The notes: a model not told the origin generated them from the letters alone. A stretch of DNA of 64,000 nt from JASLBX01 sp036374175 (GCA_036374175.1 DASUUH010000123.1:92194-156193); one strand, 5' to 3'. Positions 8,766 to 17,310 are shown, counted from the first letter of the stretch. Translations and numbers: made by a program.

Positions 8766-9941
8766 GTGCGAGTTTTGGGATTGATGTCGGGGACGTCCGT
8801 GGACGGCGTAGACGCTGCGGTCGCCGACCTGACGCTCGATGGTGACGTCCTCCTCTTGAGTCTGGTCGGACACACGACCCTGCCCTGGCCGGGCCAGTTG
8901 CGCGAGCGGATCCTGGCGGCGCTCGCGCCGGCCGCCACATCGGCTGCTGAGATCTGCCGGCTCGACCACGACGTGGGTGTCGCCCTTGGCGAACTCGCAG
9001 TGCAAGCACGCGCCGAGCTGGGCGCAGGGTCGGTGGACCTCGTGGCCAGCCACGGCCAGACGGTTCACCACGACGTAGGACCGGACGGTGCCGTGCGCGG
9101 CACGTTGCAGATCGGGCAGCCCGCTGAGATCGCCGAACGGGTCGGTGCGCCAGTCGTGGCCGACTTTCGGGTCCGCGATGTGGCCGCCGGCGGGCAGGGA
9201 GCCCCGCTGGTCAGCATTCTGGATCACTTGCTGCTGTCTGGCATTGGTGAGCCGGCCGGCATGCTGAACCTGGGCGGGATCGCCAACCTGACCGCAGTGC
9301 GCCCCGGGCAGCCCACCATCGCCTTCGACTGCGGGCCGGCCAATGCGCTCCTGGATGCGGCACTCGTCGAATCGACCGGCGAACGTTACGACCGCGACGG
9401 GGAGCGCGCTGCCGCCGGACGCGTCGATCGCACACTCCTGGACGTCCTCCGAGCCGACCCGTATCTCGCTGCGCCACCGCCAAAGTCGACCGGGAAGGAG
9501 CGGTACAACCGCGACTTCCTGCGCTCGATGCTGGCACGGGCGCCAGTTCCCGAACTTAACGACCTGCTCGCCACACTGGTCGAGGCGGCGGCCGCGGCGG
9601 TGGCGGCAGACGTACACCGGCTGCGCCTTGCTCGCGTGTGGGCATCAGGTGGGGGTGTGCACAACCGGTGCCTCATGGCCGCACTGAACCGGCGTCTCGC
9701 CGCGGCGGGTACGACGCTCGCGACCACAGGCGCGCTTGGCTTGCCCGGTGACCACAAGGAGGCTTATGCCTTTGCGGTCTTGGGCTGGCTGACCTGGCAC
9801 GGGCTGCCCGGCTCCGTGGCTAGCTGCACCGGTGCTAGCGGGCCACGGATCCTCGGGACGATCGTGCCGGGAGCAGGTCCGTTGCAGTTGCCCGACCTAA
9901 CGCCGGTGATGCCGAGCCGGCTGGGCGTCGAGCGCAGTTGA
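8766..9941 (+). CDS. anmK: Anhydro-N-acetylmuramic acid kinase
   Basis: 391 residues from GTG 8766, chosen because AAAGGAG at 8754-8760 is five bases upstream; GTG 8760 lies inside that site. It converts 1,6-anhydro-MurNAc to MurNAc-6-phosphate with ATP and water. The family signature GLMSGTSVDGVDAA is at the N-terminus, with SHGQTVHHD, ADFRVRDVAAGGQGAPL, LNLGGIANLT and FDCGPANALLDA following in the expected order; the C-terminal GGGVHNRCLM and LPGDHKEAYAFA complete the ASKHA kinase fold. Its product is the MurQ substrate, so the pair forms a complete two-step route. The TGA stop is embedded in the following palindrome. Confidence 0.95.
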   Translation: MRVLGLMSGTSVDGVDAAVADLTLDGDVLLLSLVGHTTLPWPGQLRERILAALAPAATSAAEICRLDHDVGVALGELAVQARAELGAGSVDLVASHGQTVHHDVGPDGAVRGTLQIGQPAEIAERVGAPVVADFRVRDVAAGGQGAPLVSILDHLLLSGIGEPAGMLNLGGIANLTAVRPGQPTIAFDCGPANALLDAALVESTGERYDRDGERAAAGRVDRTLLDVLRADPYLAAPPPKSTGKERYNRDFLRSMLARAPVPELNDLLATLVEAAAAAVAADVHRLRLARVWASGGGVHNRCLMAALNRRLAAAGTTLATTGALGLPGDHKEAYAFAVLGWLTWHGLPGSVASCTGASGPRILGTIVPGAGPLQLPDLTPVMPSRLGVERS

Positions 9942-9998
9942 TCATGGGAACAATCCCCCTTCCAGACCCATCGAAGGGGGCGGATTCCCATGATCAAC
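9937..9998. repeat. Long palindrome between convergent genes; contains both stop codons
   Basis: Arms 9937-9962 and 9973-9998 are 26 bp each and differ at only four adjacent positions; the outer 14 bp GTTGATCATGGGAA and the inner CCCCCTTC pair perfectly. The TGA in each arm is the stop codon of the gene entering from that side (anmK from the left, the ACT-domain gene from the right). It probably acts as a bidirectional terminator, though it has no U-run. Confidence 0.92.
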
Positions 9999-10602
9999 TG
10001 GCGATGGGGGCGTGGTCTTGAATGCTCTTAAGTATTTCGATCATCCGTTGCAGACGGCCAAGCTCGGAACGGTGGAAGGCCGGACCCTCCACTCGCGCCA
10101 CGGTCAACACATGGTCTTCGGGCAGCGGCGCACGGGCCAGCCTGGCTTCGTCGGTCTCCGCGACAACCCGGAGCGGCCGGCGGACCGGTAGCGGGACGCT
10201 CGGCGGGGCGCCGGCGCTCGCGTGCGCGACAGTACCTCTCCCGTCGGTTATACATGCCCAGTCCGCAGCCAGCACGATAGGCGCGGCGTCCGTGAGCGTA
10301 AGGCGCGCCCGCTTCGGGTTGGTGACCATCTGCACAACGACGTCGATCTCAGGTATCGCGTCTGCGGTACTCCGAGCTGTCCAGACGCCGAGGACCTTGA
10401 CGCCAGGTGTCGAGCGCAGGGCGGACAGCAGCCGGTCGCGCGGCTGCCCGCGCCATTCGAGTGTGATGTCGTCGAGCGCTCTGCCGGCGGCTCGTTCGAG
10501 CACCGAGATCTGCGCGATGTCGGCGCCGAGGACACCGAGTGTCCAGGTGACCCGGGCCAGCGAACCCGGTTGGTCGGGTAATTCGATCCGCACACGTAGC
10601 AC
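9994..10602 (-). CDS. ACT-domain protein
   Basis: 202 residues from GTG 10602. Residues 1-70 are an ACT domain (LRVRIELPDQPGSLARVTWTLGVLGADIAQISV), a ligand-binding regulatory fold that usually senses amino acids. The remainder (about 75-200) has no enzyme signature I recognise; it contains LTLTDAAPIVLAADWACI and ends with a helical segment (ELGRLQRMIEILKSI). No DNA-binding domain is visible. The stop codon is within the palindrome shared with anmK. It is likely a free-standing regulatory protein; its partner is unknown. Confidence 0.75.
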   Translation of the reverse strand: MLRVRIELPDQPGSLARVTWTLGVLGADIAQISVLERAAGRALDDITLEWRGQPRDRLLSALRSTPGVKVLGVWTARSTADAIPEIDVVVQMVTNPKRARLTLTDAAPIVLAADWACITDGRGTVAHASAGAPPSVPLPVRRPLRVVAETDEARLARAPLPEDHVLTVARVEGPAFHRSELGRLQRMIEILKSIQDHAPIAS

Positions 10603-10633
10603 CGCAACTCCCCGTCTAGTCCGGCCGGCGTAC

Positions 10634-10647
10634 GGGCAACGTTGCCC
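10634..10647. promoter_or_regulatory. Perfect 14-bp palindrome upstream of ACT-domain gene
   Basis: GGGCAACGTTGCCC lies 32 bp upstream of the ACT-domain start. A CG-centred AACGTT core is typical of LacI-type operators, so this may be an operator; no cognate regulator is identified. Confidence 0.35.
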
Positions 10648-10690
10648 CAGCGACGTTGCAGCGGGATTTCGGTGGCATTGCAGGCCGGGG

Positions 10691-11509
10691 TCATCCCGCA
10701 GCGTCTGGATCCGCCCGACGATGTCGACCGCCGCGGCGGCGGGGACTGTGTACCGCCGGTTCTTCGTCCGGCTCTGAGAATGTCAGTAACAGCGGAGCGG
10801 TGTCGATATAGAGATGCCCATTGCGCGGGTCCGGTTCGTCGCTGGTGAGCAAGGGCGCAACTGGAGACTCCTGCTTAGTGCGAACGGGCCGGAGAATCCG
10901 GCGATCGCGCAACGGGCTATTGGTCTCTTCGGTCGCCGCGGTTTCGTTGGGTGTGTGCGGGGCGGACGGCTCCTCTTGGTTCAAGAGCCCCGGGGTGCCC
11001 GCCGATTCGGCAGAGGGGGGCGTATCGGATAGACCGACTGCACCGGGTATGCGGCGGGGCAATGGCTCCTTTGCGGTTTCTGGTTCTTCAGTCGATGCAG
11101 CCGCGCTGGTGGTTACGTCCTCAGCCGGCGCGGGCGCCGCATCGGGCCGGGCTCGTTGCGCGACCGGCTCAGCGGGGGGTTCGTGGGTATTTCTGGCGGC
11201 AGGTTCGGCGCCGTCGGGGGCGGACGGATCACCGGCGCGGCGTCGACCCCGGCGAGAGGCGTCGACTAGGAAGTTCTCGATCTCGCCATGTGGTGCGTCG
11301 ATCCATTCCACGCTGGTGGCCTCGCCGTCACTGTGGATGGCGAGCATGTCCTCCATCGAGTTCCACATGCTGGTCGCCGGATGGGCTGAGCACCACCGGA
11401 GAACGACCTGACCGTCAGAAAAGGCGACGCCGTAAGCCACCACCCCGATACCGGACACTCCGGTGTATTCAGTGTGGCGGATGAGCGCGAACCGACGCGG
11501 CAGCACCAT
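10691..11509 (-). CDS. Hypothetical protein, conserved N-terminal domain with long disordered tail
   Basis: 272 residues from ATG 11509. The first 85 residues look folded (RFALIRHTEYTGVSGIGVVAYG, then VVLRWCSAHPATSMW and SVEWID) and resemble a small domain common in actinobacterial hypotheticals. Residues 90-260 are rich in Ala, Pro, Glu, Thr and Arg and are probably disordered, with an Arg/His-rich end (RRRGGRHRRAD). No catalytic motif, signal peptide or membrane segment is seen. It is followed on the same strand by the ACT-domain gene after 88 bp. Confidence 0.6.
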   Translation of the reverse strand: MVLPRRFALIRHTEYTGVSGIGVVAYGVAFSDGQVVLRWCSAHPATSMWNSMEDMLAIHSDGEATSVEWIDAPHGEIENFLVDASRRGRRRAGDPSAPDGAEPAARNTHEPPAEPVAQRARPDAAPAPAEDVTTSAAASTEEPETAKEPLPRRIPGAVGLSDTPPSAESAGTPGLLNQEEPSAPHTPNETAATEETNSPLRDRRILRPVRTKQESPVAPLLTSDEPDPRNGHLYIDTAPLLLTFSEPDEEPAVHSPRRRGGRHRRADPDAAG

Positions 11510-11682
11510 GAGTCACCCGACGCCGATCCGGCGCCTGTGCTCATGCCCCCCACGCATGTACCTCACCCCACCCACTGATCCATCCTTATGCATATCGCGG
11601 CATATTGTCACTACCCACCTCGGAGGGGTCGCGCGGTAACGCGAGCCCCGTGACGATCGTAGGCAGTGGGATGCCGCTGCGG

Positions 11683-12144
11683 TCAGCCCGGCTCGCCGAC
11701 GGGTACCGGACGATCTCCCCAGAGATACCGCGGACCGGAGCCAAGAGCCGCCGCACGGTCGTCGGGGTTGTAGAGACGGCACTTGTCCAGCGACAAGCAC
11801 CCGCAGCCGATGCAACTGTCCAACTCGTCGCGCAGGCGCTCGAGGTCGGCGATGCGTTGGTCAAGTGTTGCCCGCCACCGTGACGAAAGTTGGGCCCAGT
11901 CGCTTGCGGTAGGGGTTCGCTGGCTCGGCAGGGTGTCCAACGCGGCGCGGATGTCATCCAGACTGAGCCCGACTCGTTGCGCGGCTCGGATGAATGCCAC
12001 CCGGCGCAGAGTAGCCCGCTCGTAGGTTCGGTGGCCGCCGGACGTGCGTACCGAGGTCAGCAGACCCTTGGATTCGTAGAAGCGCAGGGCAGACGGGGCC
12101 GCCCCGCTTCGCGCCGCCAACTCGCCGATCGTTAGCCGTCCCAT
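11683..12144 (-). CDS. soxR: Redox-sensitive MerR-family activator SoxR
   Basis: 153 residues from ATG 12144. It has an N-terminal MerR winged helix (LTIGELAARSGAAPSALRFYESKGLL) and a long dimerisation helix. The [2Fe-2S] cluster motif is C-x2-C-x-C-x5-C at Cys111, Cys114, Cys116 and Cys122, the SoxR spacing. It senses redox-cycling compounds by cluster oxidation. No classical SoxR target (soxS) is next to it, which is usual in actinobacteria, where SoxR controls a few oxidoreductases and exporters directly. Confidence 0.93.
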   Translation of the reverse strand: MGRLTIGELAARSGAAPSALRFYESKGLLTSVRTSGGHRTYERATLRRVAFIRAAQRVGLSLDDIRAALDTLPSQRTPTASDWAQLSSRWRATLDQRIADLERLRDELDSCIGCGCLSLDKCRLYNPDDRAAALGSGPRYLWGDRPVPVGEPG

Positions 12145-12303
12145 GTCACTCTCAACTTCGAGTTTTCTTTAACTTAGCGCGCCACGCGAGCGGGCACGCC
12201 TGGATAGCGAGTTGGTCACGAACCGGCAACACAGCCCGATCACATCCGCTCAGTAAGGATCCGATGTACTAGAACCCGTAACGAGCCGACCGTGGAGAGA
12301 CGC

Positions 12304-12525
12304 ATGAACGCCAACCCCGACGTCGACCGCATGGTTTCCGACGCTGTGCGCAATATCCGTGACCGTTTCGGCGTGGCCGGTCTGCGCGACCTTGTCACGC
12401 TGGCGACGGCGGAACTGCAGCGCGCCGAGCAACTCACCGATCGCGCCGCCGCTCAGGACACCAATGACATGGCCGATACGCAGGCGTGGATGGCCTTCAC
12501 CGGCGAGGACTTCGACCGCGGCTGA
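12304..12525 (+). CDS. Small hypothetical protein
   Basis: 73 residues from ATG 12304, with GGAGAG at 12294-12299; GTG 12292 is an alternative that would place the ribosome site inside the gene. The protein is mostly helical (VDRMVSDAVRNIRDRFGVAGLRDLVTLATAELQRAEQL) and acidic at the end (AFTGEDFDRG). No transmembrane segment or recognised domain. Convergent with otsA, which ends 27 bp away. Confidence 0.6.
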   Translation: MNANPDVDRMVSDAVRNIRDRFGVAGLRDLVTLATAELQRAEQLTDRAAAQDTNDMADTQAWMAFTGEDFDRG

Positions 12526-12551
12526 GCCGTCGGCGGCCCGAGGCTGCCTTG

Positions 12552-13946
12552 CTAGGTGGCTCGCAGGGTCTCCAGGAACTCCTTGGCCCATCGGTTCACG
12601 TCGTGCGTGGCGACATGTTCTCGCAGCCGGCGCATCCGGTCCTCGGCTTCGGCCGGGTCGATTCGCATCGCGGCGAGCATCGTCCGCTTGAGCCCGTCGA
12701 TGTCGTGCGGATTGACCAGGAACGCACCATCGAGTTCGTCGGCGGCGCCGGCGAACTCGGACAGCACCAGGGCGCCGCGCAGGTCGGTGCGAGCCATTAC
12801 GTACTCCTTGGCGACCAGGTTCATGCCGTCACGCAGCGGCGTTACGACCATGACGTCCGCCGCGCGGAGTAGCGCGACGAGTTCGGCCCGCTCGTATGAC
12901 GAGTGGAGGTAGTGCACGGCCGGTACCCCGATCCGGCCGTAGTCACCGTTCATCCGCCCGACCTGCAGTTCGATCTCGTCGCGCAGGTTCTGGTACGCCT
13001 CGACTCGCTCCCGGCTCGGGGTGGCCACCTGGACGAAGACGGCCTCGTCCGGGGTGACCTCCCCATCGGCGAGTAGCTCTCCCCAGGCCTGCAGCCGGTG
13101 CCGGATGCCCTTGGTGTAGTCCAGCCGGTCGACGCCGAGCAGCACGTGTTCGGGTGAGCCGATCTCTTCGCGGACCTCCGCGCTGCGGGCCTGCACCTGA
13201 GCGTCGCGGGCTAGCCGCTCGACCTCGGTCACCTCGATCGAGATCGGAAACGCACGGGCCAGCACCTTGCGTCCCTCGTGCTGGACGATCCGATCGTCCA
13301 CGGCCGTCGCGTCAGTGAAGCGAGTACACAACGAGACGAAGTTGTCCGCCGCCCCGTCGCGCTGGAATCCGACGAGGTCGGCGCCAAGCAGCCCTTCGAG
13401 GATTTGCCGCCGCCATGGCAGCTGGGCGAACAGCTCCACGGGGGGAAACGGTATATGGAGGAAGAAGCCGATCTTCAAGTCCGGCCGCATTTCGCGGAGC
13501 ATCCGTGGCACCAGCTGAAGTTGGTAGTCCTGGATGAACACGGTGGCCGCATCGTCGGCGACCTCGGCGGCCGCTTCGGCGAACCGGCGGTTGACGCGTA
13601 CGTATGCGTCCCACCACTCACGGTGGTATTCAGCCGGGACGATGACGTCGTGGTACAGCGGCCACAACGTGGCGTTGGCGAAACCCTCGTAATAGAGGCG
13701 GATGTCGCGGCCGGACAGGGGCACGGGTATGAGCTCCATGTCCTCCGAGGAGAACGGAGCGGGGGCGTCGTCTGCACTGCCGGTCCAACCCACCCAGGCG
13801 CCGTCGTAGGCGCGCATGACTGGCGCCAAGGCAGTCACCAGACCGCCAGGACTCCGTCGCCAGCGGACCTGACCATCCGAATCGGTCACCCGATCGACGG
13901 GCAAGCGGTTGGCGACGACGATGAAGCTGCTCGGGCCGGATTGCAC
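12552..13946 (-). CDS. otsA: Trehalose-6-phosphate synthase (GT20)
   Basis: 464 residues from GTG 13946. It transfers glucose from a nucleotide sugar to glucose-6-phosphate. Signatures: VVANRLPVDR at the N-terminus, SPGGLVTAL (phosphate-binding loop), FLHIPFPPVELFAQLPWR, GVDRLDYTKGI, TPLRDGMNLVAKEYV and ALVLSEFAGAADEL, all in order and at normal spacing for OtsA. The phosphatase partner OtsB is encoded on the opposite strand about 1 kb away, so trehalose can be made in two steps from this region. Confidence 0.95.
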   Translation of the reverse strand: MQSGPSSFIVVANRLPVDRVTDSDGQVRWRRSPGGLVTALAPVMRAYDGAWVGWTGSADDAPAPFSSEDMELIPVPLSGRDIRLYYEGFANATLWPLYHDVIVPAEYHREWWDAYVRVNRRFAEAAAEVADDAATVFIQDYQLQLVPRMLREMRPDLKIGFFLHIPFPPVELFAQLPWRRQILEGLLGADLVGFQRDGAADNFVSLCTRFTDATAVDDRIVQHEGRKVLARAFPISIEVTEVERLARDAQVQARSAEVREEIGSPEHVLLGVDRLDYTKGIRHRLQAWGELLADGEVTPDEAVFVQVATPSRERVEAYQNLRDEIELQVGRMNGDYGRIGVPAVHYLHSSYERAELVALLRAADVMVVTPLRDGMNLVAKEYVMARTDLRGALVLSEFAGAADELDGAFLVNPHDIDGLKRTMLAAMRIDPAEAEDRMRRLREHVATHDVNRWAKEFLETLRAT

Positions 13947-14091
13947 GTACTTGTCCTCCTCGTCTCCGTAACGTTAGCCAACGTTCACCGGTGACGAAGG
14001 CATGTCCATCGTCTCACTCGCTGGCAGCTGTGGGTAGCTATTCGGCCTGTCATCCGCCGCACAGATCAGCCCCTCTCTTACCATTGCGCTC

Positions 14092-14403
14092 ATGGACGTC
14101 CCCCCTGCCGCGCAGCCTTTTGATCATGACTTGACTGAGCGGGATCGCGCAATCCTGGACTTCGAGCGGCAGTGGTGGCGGTACGCGGGTGCGAAAGAGC
14201 AGGCCATTCGTGACACGATCGGTATGCCCGCCACCCGGTATTACCAGGTGCTCAATGCGCTGATCGATCGACCGGCAGCGCTTGCTCATGATCCGATGCT
14301 CGTCAAACGCTTGCGCCGGTTGCGGGCGGCCAGACACGGAGCTCGAAGTGCCGAGCGAGTGTCCGGGCGTGGTCGGCCGGCGACAGGTGGCGTACCCTCC
14401 TGA
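14092..14403 (+). CDS. DUF3263 protein
   Basis: 103 residues from ATG 14092. The core ILDFERQWWRYAGAKEQAIRDTIGMPATRYYQVLNALID is the actinobacterial DUF3263 helix-turn-helix-like domain; the basic tail (VKRLRRLRAARHGAR) may contact nucleic acid. Its stop is five bases before the next start, suggesting co-transcription with the LytR_C protein. Function is unknown. Confidence 0.85.
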   Translation: MDVPPAAQPFDHDLTERDRAILDFERQWWRYAGAKEQAIRDTIGMPATRYYQVLNALIDRPAALAHDPMLVKRLRRLRAARHGARSAERVSGRGRPATGGVPS

Positions 14404-14407
14404 CGCT

Positions 14408-14977
14408 GTGACCGAACGTTCGCGCTTCGACCGGGCCTGGCCATCGCTGCTAGCGCTGGTGGGAACGGTCGCGGTCGTGCTCGGATTGTTGTGGGCCTTC
14501 GGCAGCGACATCGACCCAAGCCGGTCGGACGACGACCTGGTGGCAGACAACGGCGAGCTGCTTGACGACGGCGGTACCGACGAAGACCCGGACGCCGAGA
14601 CCGACGGGGAGACCGAAGAAGACACCGACGAGACGCCGACCGAATCGTCCGAACCTCCGGCAGATCCGGTCACCGCTCCGCCGGAACTGCGCACCCCCGT
14701 CGGCATCTTGAACGGGACGTCGGTATCCGGGCTCGCAGCCAGCGCGCAGGAACGATTTGTGGACGGCGGATGGTCCGTCCCCGCTATCGACAGCACGACC
14801 CGTGAGATTGACGCCACGACTGTGTATTATCCGTCAGGGCTCGAAGAATCTGCCGAGGCGCTACAGGCGCAGTTCCCAGAGATCGCGCGCACGGCGCCGA
14901 CCGAACCCGGGCTGGCCCAGGACCGGCTAGTGGTGATCTTGGCGCAAGACTATGCCGAGGCGGTAGGCGAGAGCTGA
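14408..14977 (+). CDS. Membrane-anchored LytR C-terminal domain protein
   Basis: 189 residues from GTG 14408. One membrane helix near residues 10-32 (SLLALVGTVAVVLGLLWAF) is followed by a very acidic linker (about 35-85, rich in Asp/Glu/Thr) and a LytR_C domain (from TPVGILNGTSVSGLA to VVILAQDYA). The domain would lie outside the membrane. LytR_C proteins are associated with cell-envelope metabolism. Its stop overlaps the otsB start by one base, and it follows DUF3263 closely, so DUF3263, this gene and otsB form one transcription unit. Confidence 0.82.
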   Translation: MTERSRFDRAWPSLLALVGTVAVVLGLLWAFGSDIDPSRSDDDLVADNGELLDDGGTDEDPDAETDGETEEDTDETPTESSEPPADPVTAPPELRTPVGILNGTSVSGLAASAQERFVDGGWSVPAIDSTTREIDATTVYYPSGLEESAEALQAQFPEIARTAPTEPGLAQDRLVVILAQDYAEAVGES

Positions 14978-15771
14978 TGAACGAGTTGCCGACTCCGGCA
15001 TCGCCGCAGTCTCGGTCGGCGCTCGCAGCGGCGGTCGCGGAACCGGCGCGCACTCTCGTCGCGCTGGATTTCGACGGGACGCTTGCCCCGATCGTGCCGC
15101 GTCCCGAGGACGCCGTCGCCCATGCCGCTGCCGCCGATGCGCTGACCGGACTGTCGGCGGCTGGCTTTCACATTGCCGTGATCACCGGCCGGCCCGTGGC
15201 CGACGTGCTTCGGCTCGGGACCGGGTTCGCCGACATACCCGGCCTGACCATCTACGGGCATTACGGCCTGGAGCGATGGGCTGACGGCGAGCTGACCGCA
15301 CCCGACCAGCACCCCGGCATCGAACCGGCCAGGGCAGCCGTTCGGGCGCTCGCGATGGCCCACGAAGGCGTCGACGTCGAGGACAAGGGCCACTCGGTCG
15401 CCCTCCACACGCGTAACGCACCGGACCCGGCGGGCGCATTCTCAAGCCTGCGGCCACAGGCCGATCAGATCGGAGCGGATAACGACCTCGAGGTTGTGCC
15501 AGGGCGGTTCGTGCTGGAATTGCGGCCGGCGGGCATCGACAAGGGCGGTGCGTTGCGCGACCTAGTCGCAGGCTTGGGTGTGCAGACCGTCGTGCTGGCT
15601 GGTGACGACCTCGGCGACCTGCCGGCCGTGCGGGCCCTGCGTGAGCTGGACGTCGTGGGCGTGATCGTATGCAGCGACTCGGCGGAGACACCGGACGAAC
15701 TACGCCAGGTGGCCGACGTGGTGGTGGACGGCCCTGACGGTGTGGTCGACCTGCTGCGCGGAATGTCCTGA
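14977..15771 (+). CDS. otsB: Trehalose-6-phosphate phosphatase
   Basis: 264 residues from ATG 14977, overlapping the previous stop. HAD-superfamily phosphatase with motif I DFDGTLAPI (nucleophile Asp and acid/base Asp), motif II ITGRP, and motif IV GDDLGDLPAV; the cap-region GHYGLERW and the EVVPGRFVLELRPAGIDKGGAL block are typical of OtsB. It completes trehalose synthesis with OtsA. Confidence 0.94.
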   Translation: MNELPTPASPQSRSALAAAVAEPARTLVALDFDGTLAPIVPRPEDAVAHAAAADALTGLSAAGFHIAVITGRPVADVLRLGTGFADIPGLTIYGHYGLERWADGELTAPDQHPGIEPARAAVRALAMAHEGVDVEDKGHSVALHTRNAPDPAGAFSSLRPQADQIGADNDLEVVPGRFVLELRPAGIDKGGALRDLVAGLGVQTVVLAGDDLGDLPAVRALRELDVVGVIVCSDSAETPDELRQVADVVVDGPDGVVDLLRGMS

Positions 15772-15774
15772 CCG

Positions 15775-16578
15775 CTAGGGAATCCGCCAGGTCCAGGTCA
15801 TCGTCGTGGCGAGCGGCTGGCCGGGGCGGACCAGGAACGGCTCGAGGTTGAGTGCGTCCGGTGGTCCGGTCTGTGGTTCGACGCACAGCGCATCGGGTCG
15901 CTCGGTGAAGACGACCCCGTACCTCGTGTCGCTGGAGATGGCCAGCGACATGGTGCCTGGCCAGGTCAGAGTGACCGGCCAGTGCACCCCGTCGAAGCAG
16001 TCGTCCCAGGGCTGGTCGGTGATCGGCCCCCGCTCACCGGTCGGGATGCCGGTGGCGTCCCGGATGAGCATCGCTTCAGCCGCGAAGTCCAACTCGGCCG
16101 GGTCAGCTCCGGGCCTGAGGTGTCGCCGAAACCATGGGTGCCAGCCCGCGGCGGCCGGAAAGGCCTCGTCGTCGGCGTGCACCTCGATCCTGAAGTCGGC
16201 GCCCCGCTCGCCGAGGCGGATGATCTGCCGGACGAACCCGCGCCAGGGCCAGCGCTCGTCCAGCTGGCAGTCGAGCACCACTGAGTCACCGGTGGCGTCG
16301 GCGACCCACCATGGCCGGTCGACCACCGTGCCGTGGATGGCATGCGGCTCCGAGCTGAGTGGTAGCTGATGCTCGCGACCGTCGAACCTGAACCGCCCGT
16401 TGCGAATCCGTCCCGCCCACGGAGCCATTACGAAGCTGCCCCAGTGGAACGGGCTGGTGGGATCCAAGTGAGCGAGAATTTCGATGCCGCCGACAGAGAA
16501 GTGGGTCACTCGACCGCCGGTGTCGACGTCGAGGTGCAGGACGGCGTCTCCGCCGCGCAGGGTTACGTCACGGTCCAT
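15775..16578 (-). CDS. Aldose 1-epimerase (GalM-like)
   Basis: 267 residues from ATG 16578. Galactose-mutarotase fold: GRIRNGRFRFDGREHQLP, EPHAIHGTVVDRPW (His general acid/base candidate), AAGWHPWF (second conserved His) and the C-terminal LCVEPQTGPPDALN with the catalytic Glu. It interconverts alpha and beta anomers of aldohexoses. It is downstream of, and three bases from, the small membrane protein gene on the same strand. Confidence 0.9.
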   Translation of the reverse strand: MDRDVTLRGGDAVLHLDVDTGGRVTHFSVGGIEILAHLDPTSPFHWGSFVMAPWAGRIRNGRFRFDGREHQLPLSSEPHAIHGTVVDRPWWVADATGDSVVLDCQLDERWPWRGFVRQIIRLGERGADFRIEVHADDEAFPAAAGWHPWFRRHLRPGADPAELDFAAEAMLIRDATGIPTGERGPITDQPWDDCFDGVHWPVTLTWPGTMSLAISSDTRYGVVFTERPDALCVEPQTGPPDALNLEPFLVRPGQPLATTMTWTWRIP

Positions 16579-16581
16579 CGC

Positions 16582-17028
16582 TTAGAACTCCCCACCGACC
16601 CCGCGGCGCCGGAAAACCGGCCGAAGCGGTCGCTCTTTGTATCCGCCGTCCATGAGGCCGGCGGAGGTTTCGAACACGTTCCGGGATGCGGGGTCGCCGG
16701 TGCGGATCCACGACCAGCCCGCGGCGACGGCGTACAGCACAAGCATGACGGGCCCCAAGCAGATGGCGTACTGGGTCGCATGCCGCGACTCGTGAATCAG
16801 CAACCGCGGCCGGCGTTCGAGGTACGCCTCGTCGCGCTTGAACAGCACGACGTTGCCGAGGGTGAACGCGGGCGCTGGCGGTAGGGGTATGCGGTAGCCG
16901 TACCCCAGCAGGAGGCCGTCCGGCCCGAGCGTCAACCGAGCCCGGCCAGCTACGGCGAGGAGCAGGCCGAGCGTGGTGGACAGGTTGATGATGTTGATAA
17001 CCAAGCGGACCCAGTGCGCGGCCTTCAC
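16582..17028 (-). CDS. Membrane-associated protein with HESRH motif
   Basis: 148 residues from GTG 17028, chosen because GGGAGG lies nine bases upstream; ATG 17037 abuts that site and is less likely. A hydrophobic N-terminus (VRLVINIINLSTTLGLLLAVA) is followed by a small domain, then LLIHESRHATQYAICLG, then a second hydrophobic segment (PVMLVLYAVAAGWSWI), and finally NVFETSAGLMDGGY. The HESRHxxQ motif resembles a zincin HExxH with a following conserved Glu (FET), so metal binding is possible. No substrate can be inferred. Probably co-transcribed with the aldose epimerase. Confidence 0.65.
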   Translation of the reverse strand: MKAAHWVRLVINIINLSTTLGLLLAVAGRARLTLGPDGLLLGYGYRIPLPPAPAFTLGNVVLFKRDEAYLERRPRLLIHESRHATQYAICLGPVMLVLYAVAAGWSWIRTGDPASRNVFETSAGLMDGGYKERPLRPVFRRRGVGGEF

Positions 17029-17208
17029 GGCGGCCATCCTCCCACGGAAGCCGGGGATTGAGCGATGGGTCCGCTTTGTGGGCAGTCGTGGACCTGGGAG
17101 GCGGTTCGGCGAGCGACTGTGGCGTGAGTGTATTGAAATGCGGGACGCTCGTCTCAACATACGGGCGACGGTGCCGCTCGTACCGGTCGTTGCGTAGAGT
17201 CACAAGCA

Positions 17209-17310
17209 CTTCATCCAGAGGGGCAGAGGGATCCGGCCCGGCGAAGCCCCGGCAACCACCGCAGTGCGGAAGGTGCCAATTCCGGCCCGCGGTTCGCGGG
17301 AGAGATGAGG
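17209..17310 (+). promoter_or_regulatory. SAM-I (S-box) riboswitch in thrC leader
   Basis: Conserved S-box segments occur in order: AGAGGGGCAGAGGGA (17217-17231), GGCCCGGCGAAGCCCCGGCA then ACC (17235-17257), AAGGTGCCAATTCC (17270-17283) and GAGAGATGAGG (17300-17310). CTTCATC (17209-17215) pairs with GATGAGG (17304-17310) to close P1. The ribosome site GGAGG (17310-17314) starts at the last base of P1, so SAM-stabilised P1 should block ribosome access directly. SAM-I is preferred over SAM-IV because of the P3 sequence. Confidence 0.9.

Noticed and set aside
17209..17310. SAM-IV instead of SAM-I class
   Set aside because: The P3 segment AAGGTGCCAATTCC and the 3' GAGAGATGAGG follow the SAM-I pattern; not certain without a covariance model.
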